Part shown: positions 9,560 through 18,018 of the stretch, piece after piece
How the letters are laid out: the number at the start of each line of letters is the position of its first letter
How positions within the stretch are numbered: position 1 is the first letter of the stretch
Notes under the pieces: model-generated
The model's database searches: none
What the model was told of the DNA's origin: nothing
The model's input: only the letters and a program-made list of their open reading frames with translations
Origin: Arthrobacter sp. zg-Y1171
GTDB lineage: Bacteria > Actinomycetota > Actinomycetes > Actinomycetales > Micrococcaceae
Direction: 5' to 3'
Length of the DNA: 64,000 nt
NCBI RefSeq assembly: GCF_025244845.1
Contig: NZ_CP104264.1
Span: 930,001 to 994,000 of the forward strand
Position numbers and translations under genes: made by a program

Positions 9560-10672
9560 CTAGGCCGAGAGCAGTTGGGGGAGGATGTGGTCGCGCAGCA
9601 GGGGAGAGAGGTCCTTGCGTGCGGCGGCTGCCGCCGGCTGCAGCCAGAGGAGCTCCTCAATTTCCGCCGCGGCCTCGGGCATCGGCGCTCCGGCCGGCAG
9701 GTCCAGGCTGAACAGCCCGGCGTCAATGAAGGTGTCCTCCTCGTTTGCCGCCGGTCCGTACCAGCGGCCCTCGGATCCGAGCTCCTCCGGAGCCACGTCG
9801 AGCCCCAGCTCCTCGCCCACCTCGCGGGCCGCCGCCTCCGCAAAGGTTTCGCCGGGTTCCAGTTTGCCGCCCGGCTGCATGAAACGGGAGGTACCGCGCT
9901 TGCGCACCAGCAGGATGCGTCCGGTGTCGTCGGTGACCAGGACCGCGGAGAGCCGCAGGACCGTCGGGGACTGCCCGTCGTAGCCGCCCTCCGGTAAAAC
10001 GGCGCCCGCGGGCATGTGGGAGAGCCGGGGATCCTTCTGCAGGCCCGCCAGTCCGTTCCAGGAAAGGTTTACCAGGTGTGCTGCCACGGCGGCCTTGTCC
10101 GGGGTCCGTGTGTCCAGCCACCACTGGCCGGTCATGGCGACCATGCCCACCAGCATCTGTGCGTACATCCCTCCCACCTCGGCGCTCAGGCCGCGGCTGC
10201 CGAACTCCTTTGACAGGATGTGTTCCACATGGCGGGTGATCCGGGACAACAGGGTGGAGAATGTCCCCTCCGGCTGCGACGGCGGGGAGTCCCGGGTGAG
10301 GATCCGGAAGCCGTCCGTGTGGTTCTCGATGAAGTCCAGTAAGGCGTACGCGGCCCGTTCGAGGAGCACCCGGGGGCCGGCGTCGGCGCTGAGCGACTCG
10401 GTCATCACTTCCAGCAGGCGGCGGAACTCAATGTCAACAACCTCCGTGTAGAGGCCTTCCTTGGATCCGAAATGCTCGTAGACCACAGGTTTCGACACGC
10501 CCGCTGCAGCGGCAATCTCCTCGATGGTTGCACCGTCGAGGCCGCGCAGGGCAAACAGCCCGCGTGCCACCTCGATCAGCTGGGCGCGGCGCTGGACGCC
10601 GGTCATACGCAGGCGTGTGCCGCCGGCGGAAGTCTTTACCACCGGACCAGTGTACCCACGCGCCCCTGCCAC
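9560..10672 (-). CDS. TetR-family regulator fused to a NUDIX hydrolase domain
   Basis: One 370-residue frame holds two complete modules. Residues about 25-75 are a TetR helix-turn-helix (EEIAAAAGVSKPVVYEHFGS) followed by a helical ligand domain to about 215. Residues about 236-365 form a NUDIX hydrolase with a perfect Nudix box, from G269 through E275 to R283-EVGEELGL. Nudix enzymes hydrolyse nucleoside diphosphates linked to another moiety. A methionine at residue 220, just before the NUDIX part, could be the start of a separate protein in relatives. The recorded GTG start gives the longest frame; GTG at codon 11 is an alternative. A role as a nucleotide-metabolite-sensing repressor is inference. 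Confidence 0.8.
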   Translation of the reverse strand: MAGARGYTGPVVKTSAGGTRLRMTGVQRRAQLIEVARGLFALRGLDGATIEEIAAAAGVSKPVVYEHFGSKEGLYTEVVDIEFRRLLEVMTESLSADAGPRVLLERAAYALLDFIENHTDGFRILTRDSPPSQPEGTFSTLLSRITRHVEHILSKEFGSRGLSAEVGGMYAQMLVGMVAMTGQWWLDTRTPDKAAVAAHLVNLSWNGLAGLQKDPRLSHMPAGAVLPEGGYDGQSPTVLRLSAVLVTDDTGRILLVRKRGTSRFMQPGGKLEPGETFAEAAAREVGEELGLDVAPEELGSEGRWYGPAANEEDTFIDAGLFSLDLPAGAPMPEAAAEIEELLWLQPAAAAARKDLSPLLRDHILPQLLSA

Positions 10673-10768
10673 CTCGGCGCCAACACAGCGGGCGGGGACT
10701 CAACTCGCGCACCCAACGGCTCCCGTGGCAGACTAAACTCTTGTGTGCGTGGCTAGCCAGGCAGACGA

Positions 10769-10840
10769 TCCGCCCTGGTGTAATGGCAGCACCCCGGCCT
10801 TTGGAGCCGTGGAGTATAGGTTCGAATCCTATGGGCGGAA
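10769..10840 (+). tRNA. tRNA-Gln (anticodon UUG)
   Basis: The 72-base stretch folds as a cloverleaf: acceptor arms TCCGCCC and GGGCGGA pair over seven bases, the D arm has GTG/CAC, the anticodon loop CTTTGGA gives TTG, and the T arm ATAGG-TTCGAAT-CCTAT is perfect. The discriminator is A and no CCA is encoded. The anticodon stem has one mismatch at its outer end. It lies just upstream of glmU, a conserved position in related actinobacteria. Confidence 0.93.
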
Positions 10841-10927
10841 CGCTGCGCGACGCCCCAGGAGAATCCTTTCCGGGGATCGGCCGCGCTTCGACAAAGACCG
10901 GCCGTACCACCGAGGAGCGCCATTTTC

Positions 10928-12445
10928 GTGACCACCAACGATGTCCGAACCAATGAGGCCTCCGCCGGCGCTTTGTCCGCGGTGATTGTGCTCGCAGCCG
11001 GCGCCGGAACCCGGATGAAGTCCCGGACCCCGAAAATCCTGCATCCCGTGGGCGGCATCTCGATGCTCGGCCATGCACTCGCCGCAGCCTCCGAGCTGCA
11101 CCCCCGTTTCCTGGCCGTCGTGGTGCGCCACGAGCGGGACCTGGTCGCCGGACATGTCGCCGAACAGGCCCCCGGGGCCGTCATCGTCGACCAGGATGCG
11201 GTTCCCGGCACCGGCCGCGCGGTCCAGGTGGCGCTCTCTGCCTTGGACGCCGTCGCCCGGCTCGACGGCACCGTTGTAGTCACCTACGCGGATACCCCGC
11301 TGCTTGAGGCGCAGACACTTCGCAGCTTGGTGGCCGTGCATGAAACGGACGGCAACGCGGTGACCGTGCTGACCGCGCGGCTTACGGACCCGACGGGCTA
11401 CGGACGGGTCCTGCGGGCAGCAGACGGGACAGTGACCGGAATCGTCGAGCACAAGGATGCCACTGACGAGCAGCGTGCCGTAAACGAGATCAACTCCGGC
11501 ATCTATGCCTTCGATGCCGCGGTGCTCCGCAGTGCGCTCGAATCGGTGACCACCTCCAACTCGCAGGGGGAGATGTACCTGACCGACGTCCTGGGCATCG
11601 CCCGCGCGGCGGGCGGACGCATCAGCGCCGTTGTCACCGACGACACCTGGCAGGTGGAGGGCGCCAATGACCGTGTCCAGCTCGCTGCCCTCAACGCAGA
11701 ACACAACCGCCGCAACCTGGATCGGTGGATGCGCGCGGGTGTCACGGTCGTTGATCCGGCCACCACCTGGATCGACTCGACAGTGACCCTCGCGGAAGAT
11801 GTCACGGTGCTTCCGGGCACGCAGCTGCACGGTTCCACCAGCGTCGCCCGGGACGCCGTCGTCGGGCCGGATACCACGCTGACCAACGTGTCCGTGGGCG
11901 AGGGAGCTTCGGTGGTGCGGACCCACGGCAGCGATGCCGTACTGGGTGCCGGAACCAGCGTGGGACCGTTCGCGTACCTGCGCCCCGGAACAGTGCTGGG
12001 CGCCAAGGGCAAGATCGGAACCTTCGTGGAGACCAAGAACGCCGAGATCGGCGCCGGATCCAAGGTTCCCCACCTTTCCTATGTGGGGGATGCCACCATC
12101 GGCGAGCAGTCGAACATCGGTGCAGCCTCGGTTTTCGTGAACTACGACGGCGTAAACAAGCACCATACGACCATCGGTTCGCATGTGCGCATGGGCAGCG
12201 ACAACATGTATGTGGCACCCGTCACGGTGGGCGACGGAGCGTACAGTGGAGCCGGAACGGTGATCCGCAAGGATGTCCCCGCCGGTGCCCTGGCAATCAA
12301 TGTGGCGCCACAGCGCAACCTCGACGGCTGGGTGCTGGATAAGCGCCCCGGTACCGCCGCCGCCGACGCTGCGGCCGCCGCAGCTTCAGCCATCAGCACT
12401 TCTTCCTCCGAAACTGATTCCCCCACGCGAGAAAGCGATCATTAA
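10928..12445 (+). CDS. glmU: Bifunctional GlcN-1-P acetyltransferase / GlcNAc-1-P uridylyltransferase
   Basis: GlmU makes UDP-N-acetylglucosamine for peptidoglycan in two steps: CoA-dependent acetylation of glucosamine-1-phosphate, then uridylyl transfer from UTP. The 505-residue protein has the nucleotidyltransferase signature LAAGAGTRM (22-30) with the following lysine (K36 in KSRTPK). The C-terminal half carries hexapeptide repeats of a left-handed beta helix and the acetyltransferase segment FVETKNAEIG...HLSYVGDATIG. The C-terminal tail is Ala/Ser-rich, as in other Actinobacteria. The start is GTG. Its stop overlaps the prs start by one base (TAATG), implying translational coupling. Confidence 0.96.
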   Translation: MTTNDVRTNEASAGALSAVIVLAAGAGTRMKSRTPKILHPVGGISMLGHALAAASELHPRFLAVVVRHERDLVAGHVAEQAPGAVIVDQDAVPGTGRAVQVALSALDAVARLDGTVVVTYADTPLLEAQTLRSLVAVHETDGNAVTVLTARLTDPTGYGRVLRAADGTVTGIVEHKDATDEQRAVNEINSGIYAFDAAVLRSALESVTTSNSQGEMYLTDVLGIARAAGGRISAVVTDDTWQVEGANDRVQLAALNAEHNRRNLDRWMRAGVTVVDPATTWIDSTVTLAEDVTVLPGTQLHGSTSVARDAVVGPDTTLTNVSVGEGASVVRTHGSDAVLGAGTSVGPFAYLRPGTVLGAKGKIGTFVETKNAEIGAGSKVPHLSYVGDATIGEQSNIGAASVFVNYDGVNKHHTTIGSHVRMGSDNMYVAPVTVGDGAYSGAGTVIRKDVPAGALAINVAPQRNLDGWVLDKRPGTAAADAAAAAASAISTSSSETDSPTRESDH

Positions 12446-13428
12446 TGAGCAGCGAGATCACCGCACAAGGTGAAAAGAAGCTTGTCCTTGCCACTGGCCG
12501 GGCACACCCGGAGCTGGCGGAGGAGATTGCACGCTGTCTTGACACGGACCTGCTGCCGCTGGCGTCCTATGACTTCGCGAACGGTGAGATCTACGTCCGT
12601 CCCGGCGAGAGTGTCCGCGGTACCGATGCCTTCGTGATCCAGGCGCATCCGGCACCGATGAATAACTGGCTGATGGAACAGCTGATCACCGTGGATGCGT
12701 TGAAGCGGGCCTCCGCCAAGCGCATCACCGTGGTTTCCCCGTTCTACCCGTACGCCCGTCAGGACAAGAAGGGCCGCGGCCGCGAGCCCATCTCGGCGCG
12801 CCTGATCGCCGACCTGTACAAGACGGCCGGCGCGGACCGCATCATGAGCGTGGACCTGCACACCTCCCAGATCCAGGGCTTCTTCGACGGCCCCGTGGAC
12901 CACCTGATGGCCATCCCGCTGCTGGCCGATTACATCCGCACCCGCGTGGATGTTTCCAATGTGACCGTCGTGTCTCCGGACACCGGCCGCGTCCGCGTTG
13001 CCGAGCAGTGGGCCGAGCGCCTGGGCGGCGCACCGCTGGCCTTCGTGCACAAGAGCCGCGACCTCACCGTCCCGAACCAGGCCGTGTCCAAGCAGGTCGT
13101 GGGCCAGATTGAAGGCCGCACCTGCGTGCTGATCGATGACATGATCGACACCGGCGGCACCATTGCCGGTGCCGTCCGCGTGCTCAAGGAAGCCGGAGCC
13201 AAGGACGTCATCATCGCCGCCACGCACGCCGTGTTCTCCGACCCGGCCGCCCGGACCCTGGCTGAATCGGGTGCCCGCGAGATAGTTGTCACCAACACCC
13301 TGCCCATCCCGGCCGCCAAGCGTTTCGACCAGCTGACCGTCCTCTCGATTGCCCCGCTGATCGCCCGGGCCATCAAGGAAGTCTTCGAGGACGGATCCGT
13401 CACGAGTCTCTTCGACGGCAAGGCCTAG
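12445..13428 (+). CDS. prs: Ribose-phosphate pyrophosphokinase (PRPP synthetase)
   Basis: Prs transfers pyrophosphate from ATP to ribose-5-phosphate to make PRPP for nucleotides, histidine and tryptophan. The 327-residue protein has the flexible-loop segment VVSPFYPYARQDKK (about 96-109), the VDLHTSQIQGFFD region (136-148), the HKSR catalytic lysine region (202-205) and the PRPP-binding loop CVLIDDMIDTGGTI (227-240). Length is typical of class I enzymes. It overlaps glmU by one base, the usual glmU-prs operon, and is followed by a hairpin terminator. Confidence 0.96.
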   Translation: MSSEITAQGEKKLVLATGRAHPELAEEIARCLDTDLLPLASYDFANGEIYVRPGESVRGTDAFVIQAHPAPMNNWLMEQLITVDALKRASAKRITVVSPFYPYARQDKKGRGREPISARLIADLYKTAGADRIMSVDLHTSQIQGFFDGPVDHLMAIPLLADYIRTRVDVSNVTVVSPDTGRVRVAEQWAERLGGAPLAFVHKSRDLTVPNQAVSKQVVGQIEGRTCVLIDDMIDTGGTIAGAVRVLKEAGAKDVIIAATHAVFSDPAARTLAESGAREIVVTNTLPIPAAKRFDQLTVLSIAPLIARAIKEVFEDGSVTSLFDGKA

Positions 13429-13454
13429 GCGCTTACGGCACCCTGCTTACCCAA

Positions 13455-13496
13455 CCGCCCGCCCGGGCCGCGCCTCACGGCCGTTCGGGCGGGCGG
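13455..13496 (+). terminator. Rho-independent-type hairpin after glmU-prs
   Basis: An 11-base perfect inverted repeat, CCGCCCGCCCG (13455-13465) with CGGGCGGGCGG (13486-13496), encloses a second smaller GGCCG/CGGCC stem. It begins 26 bases after the prs stop. The U-tract is weak (ACTTGTG), as is usual in high-GC actinobacteria. It likely separates glmU-prs from rplY. Confidence 0.6.
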
Positions 13497-13602
13497 ACTT
13501 GTGCTGGTAGCATGGAGACCGATGCCTAGGCGAGGGAGCGGCCCGGAGAACTCCGGACGAACTCCGTTATCGACGGTGGCTGGCAACTTCTGATCGTACA
13601 AA

Positions 13603-13619
13603 GGACCGTTATCCGGTCC
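13603..13619 (+). other. Hairpin in the rplY 5' leader
   Basis: GGACCG-TTATC-CGGTCC forms a perfect six-base stem about 65 bases before the rplY start. A second hairpin with CCGGA/TCCGG arms around GAAC lies upstream near 13543-13556. The 256-base prs-rplY gap has no gene and most likely carries the rplY promoter and a structured leader; a regulatory role is speculative. Confidence 0.3.
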
Positions 13620-13684
13620 GTACGGTGCACTGTTCCGAAACCGGCGCCTGAGGCAACCACGGAACACCACTTACAGGAGTAGCA

Positions 13685-14293
13685 ATGTCTGAGCAGAAGC
13701 TCGCAGGAACCGCCCGCACCGAGTTCGGCAAGGGTGCCGCCCGCAAGGCCCGCGCCGCCGGCCAGATCCCGGCCGTCATCTACGGCCACGGCGCCGATGT
13801 CATGCACATCCTGCTGCCGGCCAAGGCCACCACGCTGGCCGTCCGCACCTCCAACGCCCTGCTGGAAATCGACGTCGACGGCGAGTCCCACCTGGCCCTC
13901 GCGCGTGACATCCAGCGCGATCCGATCAAGCAGATCATCGAGCACATCGACCTGCTGACCGTCCGCAAGGGCGAAAAGGTCGAGGTAGAGGTCAACGTCC
14001 ACGTTGAAGGCGAACTGGAAGCAGGCGACTCCGTCTACAACCAGGAAGCCAACACCGTCCTGGTTGCCGCCGACGCCACCGACCTGCCGGAAACCATCGT
14101 GGTGAGCATCGAAGGCCGCAAGGCCGGCGAGCACATCTACGCCTCCGACCTGATCCTGCCTGCCGGCGTCGAGCTGCTGCTCGATCCCGAGACCATGATC
14201 ATCAACATCTCCGAGTCCGCCGTGCAGGACCTGGGTGTTCCGTCCGACGAGCAGGTTGCCGTTGCAGCTGCTGAAGTCGGCGCCGAGGCGTAA
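13685..14293 (+). CDS. rplY: 50S ribosomal protein L25 / general stress protein Ctc
   Basis: L25 of the long CTC type binds 5S rRNA in the large subunit. The 202-residue protein has the N-terminal L25 fold (about 1-95, with RTEFGKGAARKARAAGQIPAVIYG) and the C-terminal CTC/TL5 beta domain (about 98-185). An acidic, alanine-rich tail ends it. The length is typical of actinobacterial Ctc. The ATG start is preceded by a good AGGAG at 13675-13679. It lies between prs and pth, the conserved order. Confidence 0.95.
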   Translation: MSEQKLAGTARTEFGKGAARKARAAGQIPAVIYGHGADVMHILLPAKATTLAVRTSNALLEIDVDGESHLALARDIQRDPIKQIIEHIDLLTVRKGEKVEVEVNVHVEGELEAGDSVYNQEANTVLVAADATDLPETIVVSIEGRKAGEHIYASDLILPAGVELLLDPETMIINISESAVQDLGVPSDEQVAVAAAEVGAEA

Positions 14294-14359
14294 CCCACTT
14301 CCGGGGTCTGCTCCCGGTAACGGAGCCGTCCGGTTCTTAGCGAAGGAGCAGTACCCGCA

Positions 14360-14947
14360 GTGAACAGCAACACCTGGCTTGTAGCCGGGCTCGGCAACCC
14401 CGGGCCCGGCTACAGCCGTAACCGGCACAATATCGGTCAGATGGTCCTCGACGAGCTGGCCTCCCGGATGGGCGGAAAGTTCAAGACCCACCGGTCGCAC
14501 GCCTCCATTGTCGAAGGACGCCTCGGGATCGGCGGACCGCGCGTAGTGCTGGCCAAACCGCTGACCTATATGAACCTCTCCGGCGGCCCGGTTTCCTCCC
14601 TGGCACGGTTCTTCGATATCGACCCCGGACACGTGGTGGCCGTGCATGACGAGATCGACATCCCTTTCAACACCGTTAAGCTCAAGCTCGGCGGAGGAGA
14701 AGGCGGACACAACGGTCTCCGGGACATCAGCAAGGCCCTGGGCACCAAGGACTACCTCCGTGTGAGGGTAGGCGTCGGCCGACCGCCCGGGCGCATGGAT
14801 ACCGCGGATTACGTGCTCAAGGATTTTTCCGGTACCGAGGCCAAGGAGCTTCCGTTCCTCGTCGGCGACGCCGCCGATGCCGTGGAGCTGCTCCTGTCCG
14901 AGGGCCTTACCACCGCTCAGCAGAAGTTTCACGCCACAGGCGCCTGA
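14360..14947 (+). CDS. pth: Peptidyl-tRNA hydrolase
   Basis: Pth cleaves the ester bond of peptidyl-tRNAs released prematurely from ribosomes and so recycles tRNA. The 195-residue protein has the signature GLGNPG (10-15), catalytic His in NRHNIG (H23), MNLSG (71-75), the catalytic Asp in VHDEID (D97) and GGHNGLRD (about 115-122). The start is GTG, with AAGGAG at 14343-14348 as the ribosome site. It closes the glmU-prs-rplY-pth block. Identification is secure. Confidence 0.96.
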   Translation: MNSNTWLVAGLGNPGPGYSRNRHNIGQMVLDELASRMGGKFKTHRSHASIVEGRLGIGGPRVVLAKPLTYMNLSGGPVSSLARFFDIDPGHVVAVHDEIDIPFNTVKLKLGGGEGGHNGLRDISKALGTKDYLRVRVGVGRPPGRMDTADYVLKDFSGTEAKELPFLVGDAADAVELLLSEGLTTAQQKFHATGA

Positions 14948-15389
14948 CGTCACAGCTAGGTAGCGGCGGGGCAGATTGGAGTAGTTTTCCAGCGTCCCGA
15001 ATGCCGGGTGACCATTGTTTCGGTTCGGTGACCGGGCCTAAAATGGAATCAGCCTCAAGGGCTCCCAAAGCGGGGCCGACGTCGGGAGGCCTCCGAGACT
15101 GGGCCACCCCCATCCCGGCGTCGGTCCCTTATTCATCCCGCTTTCGCCCCGGTCTTGTTCCCCCCAGTCTGACCGCCCTAGTCTGACAGTTAGCCTCGGT
15201 CTGTTATCCATGGCCCAGGTACGCACCTGCTCGACGCGCTCAGCGCGGTCGCGTCTAAATGCATGTTTTTGTATCTAGACGCCGCCCACATACGCGCGTA
15301 TGCTCCATCCCACTGAGCAGTTGCTACCGATAGCCGCGGCATCCGGAGTCCGGATCCGTGCAGGCGTTGTGGGGGGCGTGGGCTGGCTG
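14948..15389. other. Long intergenic region before the LAL regulator array
   Basis: About 440 bases separate pth from the favoured start of the first LAL regulator. There is an 8-base direct repeat AGTCTGAC at 15166-15173 and 15180-15187. A long AT-centred palindrome at 15251-15282 is described separately. An in-frame ATG at 15300 would lengthen the first regulator by 30 residues. No convincing gene or terminator was found, so this is most likely the promoter region of the array. Confidence 0.4.
15251..15282. promoter_or_regulatory. 32-base palindrome upstream of the LAL array
   Basis: The arms read GCGTCTAAATGC and, on the other strand, GCGTCTAGATAC: 10 of 12 positions match around an 8-base centre ATGTTTTT. 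The outer seven bases GCGTCTA/TAGACGC are perfect. It lies 107 bases upstream of the favoured LAL1 start in an otherwise GC-rich gap. Size and AT-rich centre suit a dimeric regulator site; autoregulation by a LAL protein is one possibility. Confidence 0.5.
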
Positions 15390-17996
15390 ATGGAAAGTGT
15401 TTCACTTGTCGCCGGGCTAATCGGGCGAACTGAGCTTCTTGACGACCTGTGCTCGGCACTTACTGCCGGCGGTGCCGGAGCCGTTATCCTCGGTCAGCCC
15501 GGTGCCGGGAAAACTGCCGTGCTGCACGCAGTGGCGGACCGCCTCCGGGCAGACTTCCATATCATTCCGGTCCGCGGTACGGCCATCGCCGCCGGGACTC
15601 CTTACGGAGCCTTGGCCTATCTCATCAGCGGCCTGCCCGAAGGCGCGGAGCGGGATCCGCTTCAGCTGCTGCAGGAACTTAGCCGCTCCTTTGACGCCGA
15701 AGCACGGGAAAACCGCGTGCTGGTTACGGTGGACAACGCGGATCGGCTGGATCGATTTTCCATCATGGTGCTGTCCCAGTTGCTGCGGCGGGGAAAGATT
15801 GACGTGCTGGCGGCGGCGTCCCTCGACTGGGAAGCAGACCATGAGCTGGTGGGCCTCTGGAGCGAAGGCCTGCTGGAACGGGTCGACCTTGAACTGCTTA
15901 CCGAGCGGGAGACCCGCCAGCTTATGCAGGAATTGCTCGGCGGTCCCGTTTCCTCCCTTGCCGCGGGCACAATGTGGAAGGAAACAGCGGGCAGCCCCCG
16001 GCTCATCCGGCTCATGACAGCTGCACAGGAGCGATCCGGGACCCTGGTGCGTCGGGAAGCGGTATGGGTCCGGACCGCTCCCTTTGTCCGCACCGGCGAG
16101 GTCAGCGAGGTTTTCGACACCGTGCTGGACCGGCTGGGTGCACACGAACGCCGGCTGGTCGAGGTCCTGGCGCTGTGCGTCAGCCTGCCTCTGTCCATCG
16201 TCCTGGAACTGGTACCGGCAGCCGCCGTCGAGGCACTCGAAGAGCAGCAGATCATCTCTGTTGGCGGCAACCCGCCGTCAGTGCGGCTCGGCGGCGGAAA
16301 TCCGGGGTCGGTAATAGCGGCGAGCATGGCGCCCGGCCGGAGGCGGGAACTGTGGGAAGACATGGGAGTCCGGCTTGACCCTGCGGACATGGACGGCGAG
16401 GAACTGACCGGGTTCCTGGGCTGGGCGTTGTCCTGCGGGGAGGAGATCGGTCCGGGGGAGGCCCTCTTGGCCGCACGTGTGGCCAACGACCGTGCGGATG
16501 CAGCGGCCGCGCTCCGGTTTGTCCGGGCGGCGGCCTCGAAAACGCCCGGCCAGGAGATGGTTCTTGAAGAGGTCCGCGCCCTGCACAGTGTGGGCCATCT
16601 CGACAAGGCACTCCGCGTCTTGCGTGAAGCCGAGCCCCGCCTGGCCTCGGAGAAGCGCTCCAGCTTCGTGCCGTTGATGCTGCTTTACAGCTATACCCTG
16701 GCCCGTGTTCCCGGATCGGGAGACCCGCAACAGGCGCTTGCCGCGATAGAGGAGTCATGCCCGGCCGAAGGGGAACCACCAGAGCTTGAAGCGGCACTGG
16801 TCATGGCCCGCAGCGCACTGGCTGCGGACGGGGGGCGCCTTCCGCTGGTCCCGGAGCGGCTCGCCAGCCTTAGGGAGGACGGAAAACTGGGGCAGGCCAC
16901 TCGGATGCAGGCAGCAGCGTTGTCCGCCCATGTCCTCGCCCTGGCCGGCCGGACCGATGAAGCACTGCACATCCTCGACCAGCTGGGGCCGCCGGAGAAT
17001 TACGCGGTCAATGGCGGGAACGCCGGGGAAGCCTGCACCCGCATATTCGATACCTATGTCCTTTCAGGCGAGCTGGACCGGGCTGCAGATTTCGTCAAGG
17101 CCTTCGACGCGATCGGGGTCCGCCCCTCCTACCAGGGCAGCGCAGGTGAACTGGCCGTGGCCATCCTGGCTGCCTGGCAAGGACAGGAGGGCATGGCCCG
17201 GGATGCGCTAACCGGTGCTATCGGGCAGCTCCGCGTCCATGACCCGCAAGACATGCTTCCCCTTGCCCGAACCCTTACGGCCTATATCCATCGTGAGCGG
17301 CGCCCGGAAGCCGCCGAACTGCTTCGGCAGGCAGGCATCGGCAGGCAACATCCCAGCTACTTCCGGGGGTTCCTCCTCCGCTATTTCTCCATCCTGGCCG
17401 ACGGCGCCGATGACGGAATCCGCGGCGGGCGCCTGCGCGCCGAAGCTGCGTCCGCGCACGCGGCAGGGTACGCGGCACCGGCGCTGCTGTTCCTGTCTGC
17501 AGCTGTTCGGGCCGGTGACAAGGACGCTGCCGCCGATGTGATCAGGGTGTCCAAGGAGGTGAGCGGAAGGTTCAGCGAACGGATGGCGGACTTCGCTGCC
17601 GGTTTGCTCAACGATGATCCGGCCCGGCTGGTCGCTGCGGCAAGGGGTTTCCTCGACTGCGGGCAGTACCTGCTCGCACGGGATGCCGCCAGGGCTGTCG
17701 AGCACAGCCTGGCAGAATGCAGCGCAGACGAGCGGAAAAGACTGGCCAAAACTGCCCGTGAAGTGGCAAATGCGAGCATGCGCCGCATGGAGCATTCCGG
17801 CGGCCGCGCAGAAACGCTGGCAGAACTGAGTGAATTCGAGGCAGATCTTGCGCATCGGGCGGTTACGATGGCCACCACCACGCAGATAGCCAGGGAACTG
17901 AACCTGTCTCCCCGAACCATCGAGTGGCACCTGGGAAAGATTTTCGCGAAGCTCCACGTCTCCGGCCGCATTGAGCTGTCCGAGATCCTGGCCTAG
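15390..17996 (+). CDS. LAL-type LuxR family regulator 1
   Basis: This is a large ATP-binding LuxR-type (LAL/MalT-like) regulator of 868 residues. It has an N-terminal STAND-type ATPase with Walker A GQPGAGKT (35-42) and Walker B LVTVDNAD (111-118), a long helical middle, and a C-terminal LuxR helix-turn-helix (about 812-868; LNLSPRTIEWHLGKIFAKL). The family usually switches on when ATP and an inducer are bound. The frame is open from an ATG at 15300, but those 30 residues look non-coding and the ATG at 15390 (MESVSLVAGLIGR) fits its neighbours; neither has a strong ribosome site. It heads a five-gene array and its HTH is most like that of regulator 3. Target unknown. Confidence 0.85.
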   Translation: MESVSLVAGLIGRTELLDDLCSALTAGGAGAVILGQPGAGKTAVLHAVADRLRADFHIIPVRGTAIAAGTPYGALAYLISGLPEGAERDPLQLLQELSRSFDAEARENRVLVTVDNADRLDRFSIMVLSQLLRRGKIDVLAAASLDWEADHELVGLWSEGLLERVDLELLTERETRQLMQELLGGPVSSLAAGTMWKETAGSPRLIRLMTAAQERSGTLVRREAVWVRTAPFVRTGEVSEVFDTVLDRLGAHERRLVEVLALCVSLPLSIVLELVPAAAVEALEEQQIISVGGNPPSVRLGGGNPGSVIAASMAPGRRRELWEDMGVRLDPADMDGEELTGFLGWALSCGEEIGPGEALLAARVANDRADAAAALRFVRAAASKTPGQEMVLEEVRALHSVGHLDKALRVLREAEPRLASEKRSSFVPLMLLYSYTLARVPGSGDPQQALAAIEESCPAEGEPPELEAALVMARSALAADGGRLPLVPERLASLREDGKLGQATRMQAAALSAHVLALAGRTDEALHILDQLGPPENYAVNGGNAGEACTRIFDTYVLSGELDRAADFVKAFDAIGVRPSYQGSAGELAVAILAAWQGQEGMARDALTGAIGQLRVHDPQDMLPLARTLTAYIHRERRPEAAELLRQAGIGRQHPSYFRGFLLRYFSILADGADDGIRGGRLRAEAASAHAAGYAAPALLFLSAAVRAGDKDAAADVIRVSKEVSGRFSERMADFAAGLLNDDPARLVAAARGFLDCGQYLLARDAARAVEHSLAECSADERKRLAKTAREVANASMRRMEHSGGRAETLAELSEFEADLAHRAVTMATTTQIARELNLSPRTIEWHLGKIFAKLHVSGRIELSEILA

Positions 17997-18018
17997 GGAC
18001 CGACGGGGGGGGGATGGA

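Noticed and set aside
15300..15389. N-terminal 30-residue extension of LAL regulator 1 from the ATG at 15300
   Set aside because: No ribosome site, and the residues look unlike the entry region of the other four; the start at 15390 was preferred, though it is not certain.
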